From: Leptasterias polaris
Lineage: Eukaryota; Echinodermata; Asteroidea; Forcipulatida; Asteriidae
Length of the DNA: 64,000 nucleotides
Assembly (NCBI GenBank): GCA_037783415.1
Contig: JAZGTN010000168.1
Location: forward strand, 558,001 to 622,000
Direction: 5' to 3'
The position numbers and the translations under genes are program-made. Below are positions 21,382-31,059 of this stretch, piece by piece. Positions within the stretch are counted from its first letter, which is position 1. Each line of letters starts with the position of its first letter. Under the pieces are notes generated by a model. That model was not told the origin of the DNA. It was given only the letters and a program-made list of their open reading frames with translations, and did no database searches.

Positions 21382-22578
21382 TCACTTATGACTCTTAAAG
21401 CAACAACAAAACAAACTCCAGAACGATCTGCGCTCATTACGAATGTAAGAAACTTCCTCCTCGTCATAAGAGCTCCTATTGGGGCCTTTGGGGTGACCCT
21501 GCATTCTAGAAGGTTGGGCTCCACTCTCATCGGTTTTCAGCCAGTCTGACGAGTTCCCCGGTCTTTCTTCCTGTCCAGTCCTTGATGTCATCCCCTCCTC
21601 GTCATAAGAGCTCCTATTGGGGCCTTTGGGGTGACCCTGCATTCTGGAAGGTTGGGCTCCACTCTCATCGGTTTTCAGCCAGTCTGACGAGTTCCCCGGT
21701 CTTTCTTCCTGTCCAGTCCTTGATGTCATCCCCTCCTCGTCATAAGAGCTCCTATTGGGGCCTTTGGGGTGACCCTGCATTCTAGAAGGTTGGGCTCCAC
21801 TCTCATCGGTTTTCAGCCAGTCTGACGAGTTCCCCGGTCTTTCTCCCTGTCCAGTCCTTGATGTCATCAATCTGTTCTCGCCTTGGGCGCCCTCACTGTC
21901 CTCATAGACTTCTCTACGTATTTCTTCAAGTGTTTCTTTTGCAGTCCTGTCTGCTGTCTCTCGCCACTCTATCCATTCAGAAGAATTCTCAATGGTCAAG
22001 TATTTAACTACTTGTGCTAATGACTCATAGTCATATCTTTGCTTATCCCAACGATTTTTCTTCACATTTTTGATTTTTTTTCCGTGAATTGCTTTTATCA
22101 CAGACTGCCATGTATAACTATTCATGGTTGCCAAGGTTATGCCCTTTTGATACACTAACTTTCTGAGGCCGCCGCCATCCTGGTATGTCATGGCATAGTG
22201 GATGTGAAATTCAACACAAGGATGGTGGTTTATGAATGTTATGATCCGGTTAGCACAATCGTCACATGGCGAGTAATTGATGTAGAGTTCATATTTGGTC
22301 ATCTGCTGAGACATCCTCATCAGAGGAATAGTGTCTTCAATTTGTAAATTCCAACCCCCAGACTCGTCTGACTCGAGCTCATCTAGGAAGACACACTCGG
22401 CATGTTGTGCTGGTTTCCATTTTATCGGTCTGCTGTGATAAATCTTATTCAGTTCTGTACTTTGAACTATAAGAACGGCTTTCTTTTGCCATGAATATTT
22501 TGGTTCTTCAAAATGTCGGGGATCCCGTACACCCGTTCTGAGCATGAGTTCAACGTCATCTTTCCAATACCTTTCCAT
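21382..22578 (-). CDS. AID/APOBEC-like deaminase with repeat tail and Cys cluster (copy 3)
   Basis: Intact 398-residue protein. The zinc site is His59-Ala-Glu61 and Ser103-Pro-Cys105-x2-Cys108 in YINYSPC, followed by ANRIITFINHHP and FHIHYAMTY, as in copy 1. A longer acidic loop (residues 66-95) lies between the two zinc motifs. After the deaminase fold (about 1-225) come three 46-residue tandem repeats (about 236-373), polar and Pro/Gly/Ser/Asp-rich and probably disordered. The end is basic and aromatic, FWSLFCCCFKSHK, with three adjacent Cys. The ATG at 22,578 is 13 nt after a clear acceptor (TTTTACAG). A donor (ACG|GTAAGTAC) at 23,244 predicts a non-coding first exon. The family is used in innate immunity in related animals. 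The Cys cluster could be lipid-modified and tether the enzyme to a membrane (inference). Confidence 0.78.
   Translation of the reverse strand: MERYWKDDVELMLRTGVRDPRHFEEPKYSWQKKAVLIVQSTELNKIYHSRPIKWKPAQHAECVFLDELESDESGGWNLQIEDTIPLMRMSQQMTKYELYINYSPCDDCANRIITFINHHPCVEFHIHYAMTYQDGGGLRKLVYQKGITLATMNSYTWQSVIKAIHGKKIKNVKKNRWDKQRYDYESLAQVVKYLTIENSSEWIEWRETADRTAKETLEEIRREVYEDSEGAQGENRLMTSRTGQGERPGNSSDWLKTDESGAQPSRMQGHPKGPNRSSYDEEGMTSRTGQEERPGNSSDWLKTDESGAQPSRMQGHPKGPNRSSYDEEGMTSRTGQEERPGNSSDWLKTDESGAQPSRMQGHPKGPNRSSYDEEEVSYIRNERRSFWSLFCCCFKSHK
21459..21873 (-). repeat. 138-bp coding minisatellite, three copies
   Basis: Three head-to-tail 138-bp units, nearly identical at the DNA level, each encoding 46 residues beginning MTSRTGQ and ending RSSYDEE. 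Because 138 is divisible by three, copy-number change keeps the frame. Near identity points to recent duplication or ongoing homogenisation. Confidence 0.95.
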
Positions 22579-22590
22579 ACTGGTATGGTA

Positions 22591-23320
22591 CCTGTAAAAG
22601 TACAGACAAAATGCACATCTCAACTTATGGTAATATTTAAAAAGCACATCTTTATTGTGTTTCCATATTTGGTGTGTTATTCAGTCTTTGATCTAAGCGG
22701 TCACCCACTTGACAAATATGAGTGGAAACAGGGGCGTGCCAGTAAAAACTTTAAAAAAACGAAAGAATAGGGCAGGGGAAGAGCACTGCAGGCAGGGGAA
22801 GAGCAATGCATGCAGGGAAAAGAGTAGGGTAGGGGACAGAGCACTTGATGTAGGGGGAAGAGTAGGTCAGCCTGCAAATAGCAAGGCAGGAGGAAGTGTA
22901 AGGAAGGGGAAGAGCGGGGTTGGTGGAAGAGCCAGGCATGGAGAAGAGGAGAGCAGAGCAGGACAGAGCAAGGAAAACTCTTCGCTAAATTATCATTTTA
23001 TTTCTGTAAGTTTAAGAAAAACTTCAAAAATGTAAGATAATACCACCCTTTAAATATGTTTTGTCAGGGCTGATGCATTCATTGATGTTCTTATGTGTGC
23101 AACCCCCAAAATGTAATTATTTTTATATACCCCAACTTCAGTTGAGGGGAAGGCTGGGCTTTAAAAATAAATATTTGTGTAATATTGTCGTACTTTTTTA
23201 ATCCATACATTTACTCTGTAAAATATGATCAACGTGTACTTACCGTTTGTGGATGGTTAGTTCCTCCAGTTGGTCTTTAAGTGTGATGTCTTGTTGATAA
23301 TTTGCAGCAGGTTTTTTACG
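22591..23320 (-). other. 5' UTR exon and first intron of deaminase copy 3 (predicted)
   Basis: The minus-strand donor at 23,243-23,242 (ACG|GTAAGTAC) and the acceptor at 22,593-22,592 frame an intron of about 650 bp. The intron holds a purine-rich degenerate repeat (22,765-22,970; variants of GGGGAAGAGCA). The first-exon end CATCCACAAACG is conserved in the orphan flank at 17.36 kb. Transcription start not identified. Confidence 0.5.
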
Positions 23321-23955
23321 AAATTTGTGGCTTACACTGAAGAAAGCATCGACAATTCATGCACCAGTGCTATTATTAAACTGGATATTAATAAGTCAAG
23401 TGGTGCATAGACCCTGGGCAATAGAAAGGGAGGTATTGTAAAACCACTGAGGGAAAGCCCAAAATTTATTTCTGGGTCAACGGGCTTTCGAGCTACATGG
23501 TTCAAGTATACTTTTGTTGATCCTTTCATGTGCTTTATTGTTTGTTTTGCCATTATTTACTTAAATACTAATTGAACAGTAAAAAGAAAAGAAAAGACTA
23601 TTTGTTGTCCCTTCTTGAAACTTTCAAACTTTTAAAAGCGTGTGTTGACTGTGCAGGCTATGCAAATTAAATTTTGTGTTTCTGATGCATGTGTTATAGT
23701 CATGATGTCCGATTGTACACAGTTGCATGGTAGTAGGGAATTCCACCTTTGTGAAATTGAACAGGAAGGAGAAAATAAGGTTGTTAGCCAGTGTTAAAGT
23801 AGTCACACTTGGCTTGATGTTCCAGGGTCTTTTTATTGAATACACTCCCCAGTGATATGTTTTCACCAAACTTGAAATAGTTCGGCAAGTTTGTGTCAAA
23901 TAGAAGTGGTTTACTGGGTGGCAATATGGCATACTGAAGAACATGGAAGAAGTAC
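23040..23955. repeat. Upstream flank of deaminase copy 3
   Basis: Paralogous in block order to 17,195-18,345 (see the donor and GCAACCCCCAAAA blocks). It also shares the TGTCAGGGCTGATGCATTCATTG module with shorter versions at 5.92, 15.29 and 16.06 kb, which links all deaminase flanks in the window. No coding region recognised. Confidence 0.65.
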
Positions 23956-24066
23956 ATGTAGAGTCTTATACACTGTGTACAAACTGTGTAACACTCTACA
24001 AAGTACCCAGAAAATGTGTGCACCTACATGTATTTCTACGAAATGTTCCCAGATTTATTTCCACTG

Positions 24067-24714
24067 TAAGCCCACACCCCGCTAATAATGGTGTAAGCCC
24101 ACACCCCGCTAATAATGGTGTAAGCCCACACCCCGCTAATAATGGTGTAAGCCCACACCCCGCTAATAATGGTGTAAGCCCACACCCCGCTAATAATGGT
24201 GTAACCCCACACCCCGCTAATAATGGTGTAACCCCACACCCCGCTAATAATGGTGTAAGCCCACACCCCGCTAATAATGGTGTAACCCCACACCCCGCTA
24301 ATAATGGTGTAACCCCACACCCCGCTAATAATGGTGTAACCCCACACCCCGCTAATAATGGTGTAAGCCCACACCCCGCTAATAATGGTGTAAGCCACAC
24401 CCCGCTAATAATGGTGTAACCCCACACCCCGCTAATAATGGTGTAACCCCACACCCCGCTAATAATGGTGTAAGCCCACACCCCGCTAATAATGGTGTAA
24501 CCCCACACCCCGCTAATAATGGTGTAACCCCACACCCCGCTAATAATGGTGTAACCCCACACCCCGCTAATAATGGTGTAAGCCCACACCCCGCTAATAA
24601 TGGTGTAACCCCACACCCCGCTAATAATGGTGTAACCCCACACCCCGCTAATAATGGTGTAAGCCCACACCCCGCTAATAATGGTGTAAGCCCACACCCC
24701 GCTAATAATGGTGT
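24067..24714. repeat. 27-bp minisatellite, 24 units
   Basis: Unit TAAGCCCACACCCCGC plus TAATAATGGTG (type A), with a one-base variant TAACCCC (type B) and one 26-bp unit. The order is AAAAABBABBBAaBBABBBABBAA (a = short unit), so a BBABBBA block was itself duplicated. Open frames through it on both strands are a by-product of the 27-bp period. Confidence 0.97.
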
Positions 24715-24719
24715 AAACG

Positions 24720-25574
24720 TTTTGACCCATAAATATGTATATAACTTTTATTTTTTTAGTAAGAATTTCTGAAAAAAAGACAAATGTTTGTAACGTTAGT
24801 AACGTTAAATTTTTAATCTTTTGCAAATGTATTACCAGTGCATCTTACATGACCTCTAAGCCCAGTTTATACTTCAGGCGAATGGGAATGCGAAGCAAAT
24901 TTGGTGTTGGGTCAAGTTGAAATGTGAAAAGCATTTGCTTCCAAAGTACAAGTGTGACGTCAAATTCAATTTGCGTGAAAAACCGGGCTTTATTCTGATA
25001 AGTTTTGTTTGGGCAGAGGTAGGTCAAATCCTGTTGCTTTTTTGGCATTTTGGTAAAATACTACTTATGGCTCGCTCTGGTCTCTAAAGGGTTAGAGGTT
25101 CATTGTTTGACACCTGATCGCTCTAAATATTTGTGAATGGTTTTTAAAACTGACAGCCTGTTTACAACTTTTACACCACCTTCAATTGTCTTGATAAATT
25201 ATTCCATCTAAAAGGCTAAAATTTGCAAAAAAACAAACCCCAAACAACCAAACACATTCTCATTTAATTTTTGTCAAATCAAGCAGAAAATCCTCAGGCA
25301 AAGCAAAAACAGTTACTTTGTGTTTGATCATAAACCTGCTGGTGTGTTTATTGGTTTTTTTTCATTGACGTGTTATCAGCACCTTATGAACACAGACGGA
25401 ACTGGACTAATTTAAAAAATATAGACAGATATGCACTAATTTGTCTTGAGCAGTTCCAGTCTTTACCAGCCATTCAAGATGAAGTGAATTGATCATGTGA
25501 CTGCCTTTCAACCAGTAGAATCATTTAAACTTTCCGGGATATGAATATTCATTTTGTTTCTTGGTTTCTTATAG
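24720..25574. other. No exon recognised upstream of the ATIC exons
   Basis: AT-rich sequence ending in a pyrimidine-rich acceptor (TTGGTTTCTTATAG). I looked for the expected preceding ATIC exon, which should end in Gly-Asn-Tyr-Cys-type codons, and did not find it. Confidence 0.5.
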
Positions 25575-28500
25575 ATGGACCCGGATTATGAGCCGGATGA
25601 GACTGAAACTCGCACTTTATACGGACTGCAGCTCCAGCAGCTGCGTAACAATGCTGCAGTGACAAAAGAGCTCTTCAACAACTTAGTGACCAAGAGAAAC
25701 AAGGTACGTAGTCTCTTGGGTATTCAAATATTTAACTTGGTTTGAGGGAGGACAGTCGGTATTAGCCCCCCAAGGTATCAAGGGAAGCTAATATCGACTG
25801 TCCACCCAAAACAAACCATGTAATATCTGTTAAACAATACCTTATACTTCCCAAAACGCAGCTTGACATTAACGTTTGCTGCCATCTTTAGCTAGGGCAA
25901 TGTTTTCGCGTATTTTACACCTGTGCGACAGTTCCTCGAGTGCTTTGTAGAGTGCATGCATAGTAGATTATTGTATATATGCAATAGTCTACTACGCATC
26001 ATGTGTACATACCCTGTGGGTGACTTTCGCACATTTGATAGTCTATTACGCATGCATATTTAACCTGTGCATGTATACCGGCACACTCGCTTGTTCGAGA
26101 GGTTTAGTTCACCAGATCCAAGCTCTGGTGTAGTCAGCAGCAGAGTGTGGGTTCGAATCCCGGTCATGACACGTGTGCCCTTGAGCAAGGCACTTGACCA
26201 TAATTGCTTCATAAAAAGTTGAGAAGATAGTGCATTCTGCTCTACCAGCCAGGCTCCTAGTGGATGATACCCATGCCTACATCCTTACTACGGACTGTAT
26301 AAGGGGTAACCCTGTTTCAGCCCCAGGAGTAGGTGGCAACGTGCCCCTGGTGACAGTTGATTTGGGTCAATAGTCCAAATCAGTTAAGTGTAGCCCTCAC
26401 CTTGAAGTTGCTTTCTGTGGTTTTGTGATGTAAGGAGATCTCTCATAAAAAACAACAATAAAAAAAAACAGCCCCCAATGGTTGAAAGTTACAATGTCAA
26501 TCCTTATTGGTCAACCCTTGTTAAACAATCTAAAGCTTACACTTAAAGGAGGAGAAGTGAGCCTTACAAAAATTGGTTGCTTTGGATCATTCATTTGAAT
26601 GCAGGCAACATGCAACAGTGCAAAGCCATTGGGGAAAACTAGACTGGAAAACCAGTCTTACCATGAATCACTAGAGCTAAACCCCAGCGGAAACTATGAG
26701 GGAGCAATATGACAAGTAGAAAGCATTTGATTATTTATTCATGAAATTGGGTAATTATCTCTTGATATGATTTCGGTTGCAGTTATCTGAGGGAGCCCTG
26801 CGAGACTTGATTGTGGCCACCATCGCTGTCAAGTACACGCAGTCCAACTCTGTCTGCTACGCCCGCGATGGTCAGGTGATTGGAAGTGGCGCGGGACAGC
26901 AATCTCGTATCCACTGCACCAGACTGGCGGGAGATAAAGCTAACAACTGGTAGGTTACAAGGCCTGGTGCTGCACAGAGGCAAGGGAGGCAATTGTCTTC
27001 ATGCCCCCGGTCATTGCCTTGTTGCCCCCTGGAAATGTTTTAGTACAGAGTTTTATTTCCCTCAAAGAGTTGCCCTTTACCAAGGGAGAAGAACACAGTA
27101 TCAAGCCTAGGTTACCAATACACCAATCCATTGAACGGAAAGGACATCATCGATTTTCGGAAGAGAGATCAAAAGAAAAAATCTCAAATTTTCACTAAAC
27201 ACACCAAATACCTAACCTGTGGAAAGTTTTTTAAATATGTTTTTATTTTAGTAGTGAAAACAGAAAAGAGTACTTTGTATTTTGTCTATGACTTGATGCT
27301 TATATGTGAGGCTTATTTAATATGTGCGGTAATCAAAACAAGTGTTTGTGGGGTTGAAATGATATTTTATTGATGTTGATGAAATTTCAGATGGAAATTA
27401 TTCTCTCTGGATGATTGGCAGAGGTAATAAAACAAACGAGCCATTATTCCTCGTGGAAGAATTGCATCATTAAGATACTTTCTTGCTCTTCAGGTGGATG
27501 AGACAGCATTCCAAGGTCCTGGGCTTGGTCTTTAAACAAGGGGTGAAGCGAGCTGAGATGTCCAACGTCATTGATGTCTACGTCAACGGAACTGTGGGAC
27601 AGGTAGGGGCATCACCGACAGGTCTTGAAATTTACACTGGACAGCAGGCCTGAGGCCATTGATTTTATCGTTGGGCCAGTGAACTCACGACAGGACAAGT
27701 CTGGCAGTCCTGTTTTTTTTCCCCAAATGAATATCAATACTGTACTTTGTAATATCTTTAATTTAAAAGATTTATGTTTAAACAGTGACTTTTAGTCCAC
27801 TTCCTTGATCTGTTGTCTAATAAATAGGACAAATTAGACATTTATTTTCAAGTGCTTGTTCAAATATAAACAGTTTATTGTGTATATTAAACTGTGTAGA
27901 TAGTTTTTTACAGGCATGCAGCTGGAATTCTACAAAAGCAAAGTTGATTGTAACCTTCTTTTGAATTTTTCTTTTCCCGCCAATTCACAGGATATGGACA
28001 AGGATACCTGGGAAGGATTTCTGGAGACAGTTCCACCACAGATCACTCAGGTCATTACTTAGCTAGGAGCCTTTATCACAAATCCGTCATCTTTGTCATG
28101 TACCCTGTGTGCATCTAGCAATAATGGATACTGACTCTCCTCAGTACCAGAATGGGATCTGACTATTTTTCCCCCTCCCCAAGCTTTGGTTTGGGAGAGT
28201 TACAAGATGGCTGTTGCATGATAAAGGTCTACAAATACCCCCACCCTCTCCCACCATGACCCCAATCAATGCAGTAGGAGACAAATTAAAACTAACAATT
28301 ATGTCAGCTTTGTGAGAATCTGTATTACAATCATGCACCAATTACTGTTGGATTTCAGAGAGTTTTCAAATGTTTATAAATGAATAATTAATTCATTATC
28401 AAATGATCTAAGACGGGTATCTCTCGTTATATTTGGCTTAATTTTTGTATGAAACCGTTTGATAAAAAAATGATATAAAGAACTTAAATTTCTTTGCTAA

Positions 28501-30747
28501 GCGGAAATTATCAGAGAACAGGTTGAATAGCAAATACAGGAGCATTACAAGGATTTTGTGCTGGTGACTTGTTTGTGGTGCTAAGCAGGTTTGTCAATTG
28601 CTAAGCAGGTTTGTCAATTGCTAAGCAAGTTTCTTTAGTTGACAGCATTATGGAAGTGTTTTGTGAGAAAAGTAATTACCCCCAAAAAGCTACAAACATT
28701 TACAATGTCCTGGTGACTTCTCAAGATTTGTAGAACAAACTGTCCTAGATGAAAATTTCTTACCAGAGGTGGCTGGTGCTTACTCCTATACTTTTTCCTG
28801 TGTTTATTTGCTTGTACATGTAGGAGGAGCGACGGGAGTGGATGGCCAAGTTTAAGGGTGTGGCCCTGAGCTCTGATGCTTTCTTTCCGTTCCGTGACAA
28901 CATCGATCGTGCTTACCAGGCAAGTTGGCATTAATACGCCGCTCTTACTATTTGCAAAACAAAATGCTATGTTATGTTGTTGATTTTGCCTTTTCATTGA
29001 AATTAGAAATGTGCTCGATGTCTACTTGTGTTGTAACCAGTTTTGAAACTTGTAACATATTTGTTTGGCATTTATTTCGAATTGTCTCTGTATATTATTG
29101 GAATAATCCAAAGACGTAAAGTTGGAATGGGCAGTTCTTCGCATTTGAGTTTTGATATGTCTTTGATTTTGTTTGTGCTTTTAGAAATATTTTAATGTGT
29201 TTTTGTGTGTGTCAATTTTAACTTAACAATGATATATGCAGTTTTGTTATTGGTGTTATTTATTGCTCTGTGATTCCAACTTTTCTTTGTTTGATCATTT
29301 GCACGTACACTCTGTTGTTCTCTTGGCAACAGAACAAAACAAATTTTGTAAATGTATATAATTTGATTTATTGCTGTTTCAAATAACTAATTGTCTCAAT
29401 GTGTGCATGGAAAAGTGGCGTAAGGCTCTATGACCTTCTTCCATGCACACAAAATATTTTCCCCCAGTAACAGTTCATCAGCAATAAAACAGCTCCTGGA
29501 CCCCCCCCCCCCCCCAACTTACTTGACTTGACTTGACTTAACTGCTTAGGACAAGGTGTCCCTTGGCCTCCTTGGATAACCGTCTCCATTCCAGTCTGTT
29601 TGTCGCTAGTTGCTCTGCCTCAGGAAGTGGAGTTTGGGCTTCTTCTAGGACTTGATCCCCCCCCCCCCCAAAAAAAAAGAGAACAAAAGTGGCACTACTG
29701 TTATTTTGTGTGGCAAGAATTACCCGTAAGACACGTTTTCCCATTCTCATGCAGAGTTTATTCTTCCTATAACGACATATAAATGGCAGAAAACTGATCA
29801 AACTTTTGCGCTCAGTTTTCTTGAAGCACAATGTTGCATATTAATTGCTAACGCTGGTAAAAACTTTTGTTACGTCCTTATGGGGCACACAACGTTTGAT
29901 CTTGTTATTATTTTCAGACGTGATATTCATCTTTTAAATCTGTTTTCCAATTGTTTTTATCCCTCTGTAAAAACCAATTAGATTGATGGTTTGGTTGCCA
30001 AACCTCACATTACTGGTTGTAGTGATCTTGAATACTGGTGTGATAAAAGTTGTGTAATATGTTTATCAATGTGGCATGAAATTGTAACAATCTTATTAAT
30101 CTGTAACCCTTCCCTCTACCTTCCCCCTCCTCTGTTTCCTTTTTCCATTGTTCCATTGTTCATCCCTTTTTCTGAGTGCATTCTGCTTCTCTCTGTTTAC
30201 TTCTTTCTACTTGACTGCGTCTGTTACACAAGTACACTTGTATGTGTGTGTTTTGTTGTCTATTAGCCTTTAAAGAAAAAGGCTCCTCTTTTGTCGGGGG
30301 TGGGGTTGGTTGGTTGGTAACTTCAGGCTTATCTTCTACTGGTTCAATATATGTAAGGCGGCAAGCCAATGTTATTGGAGGCTCTATGTAGTGTATGTTC
30401 ATGTAGTTGTAAGGCAGACAGATTAGAGTAGCTAATCAGATTAGGGACAGTGTAATCTTGAGAGATGGCTGGTGGGATTTCTGAATGTAACTGTTTTTAT
30501 TAATTGTGCATCTTTTTTTTCAAAGATTCTGAAACATGTATTTGTTTTCTCATTAAAATAAAAGCAGCATTTATTTAACGAAGATGAAGGTCAATTAAAT
30601 AATTATTATTTTTTTTCTTTGAACCAGAGTGGGGTCGAGTACATCGCCAGTCCGTCTGGTGCCGTCCAGGATCAGAAGATTGTAGAGGCTTGTAATGAGC
30701 ATGACATTATTCTGGCTCATACCAGTGTTCGTCTGTTCCATCACTAA
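25575..30747 (+). CDS. ATIC (PURH), C-terminal AICAR transformylase exons
   Basis: Bifunctional purine-synthesis enzyme: AICAR formyltransferase/IMP cyclohydrolase, last two steps to IMP, cytosolic. Six exons join in phase: 25,575-25,703; 26,783-26,949; 27,494-27,602; 27,991-28,050; 28,824-28,919; 30,628-30,747 (stop TAA). Together they encode about 225 residues, matching the last 230 or so of the roughly 590-residue family protein. Landmarks are [69 protein letters not shown] and the final RLFHH. The intron after exon 5 starts with GC (CAG|GCAAGT). The donor after exon 4 (GTCATT) is weak. The N-terminal cyclohydrolase half and the LYS-HIS catalytic region are not in the window. The first exon opens with ATG, but in the family this Met is internal. 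Confidence 0.93.
26098..26470 (+). mobile_element. tRNA-derived SINE in ATIC intron
   Basis: CAAGCTCTGGTGTAGTCAGC, box B-like GGGTTCGAATCCCGG, GTGTGCCCTTGAGCAAGGCAC, and an A-rich end (ACAACAATAAAAAAAACA). It has the same module order as the copies at 17.1 and 20.5 kb and is the best preserved of them. Confidence 0.8.
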
Positions 30748-31044
30748 ATAACGTTTGAACCCGGTAAGTTCTCTTGCAACTTTTTTTCCCAGCAGCATAA
30801 GCAATTCAACGTTTAAGTAATAACATCGTGTAGGTCCACTTGCCTACAGTTGGACTCGATCCTCCAATATCCTCCTCTTTCTCCTACGTCACTCCACACC
30901 AAAGTGTTTTATACTTTGATAAGATTGGAATGTTTGACCTTGTGGTGAGCACTTGTTATTATATGTTCTTCTGAATCCCCTACTTTGGAAGAGAGGACAT
31001 GAAAGGATTTGGGCTGGTAAAAAGGTTAATGGAAATATTTTCTC

Positions 31045-31050
31045 AATAAA
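31045..31050 (+). promoter_or_regulatory. Polyadenylation signal for ATIC (candidate)
   Basis: AATAAA about 300 bases past the ATIC stop. A donor-like GGTAAGTTC just after the stop (30,760) and an acceptor CTCCAG near 31,122 suggest an alternative, spliced 3' UTR that would extend further. Confidence 0.5.
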
Positions 31051-31059
31051 TATTAATTG

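Noticed and set aside
24067..24714. Possible CRISPR array
   Set aside because: Direct tandem units with no spacers of independent sequence, in a eukaryotic genome.
23943..24826. Long open frames on both strands through the 27-bp array
   Set aside because: They exist only because the unit length is divisible by three and has no stop. No start context, splice site or homologous protein supports them.
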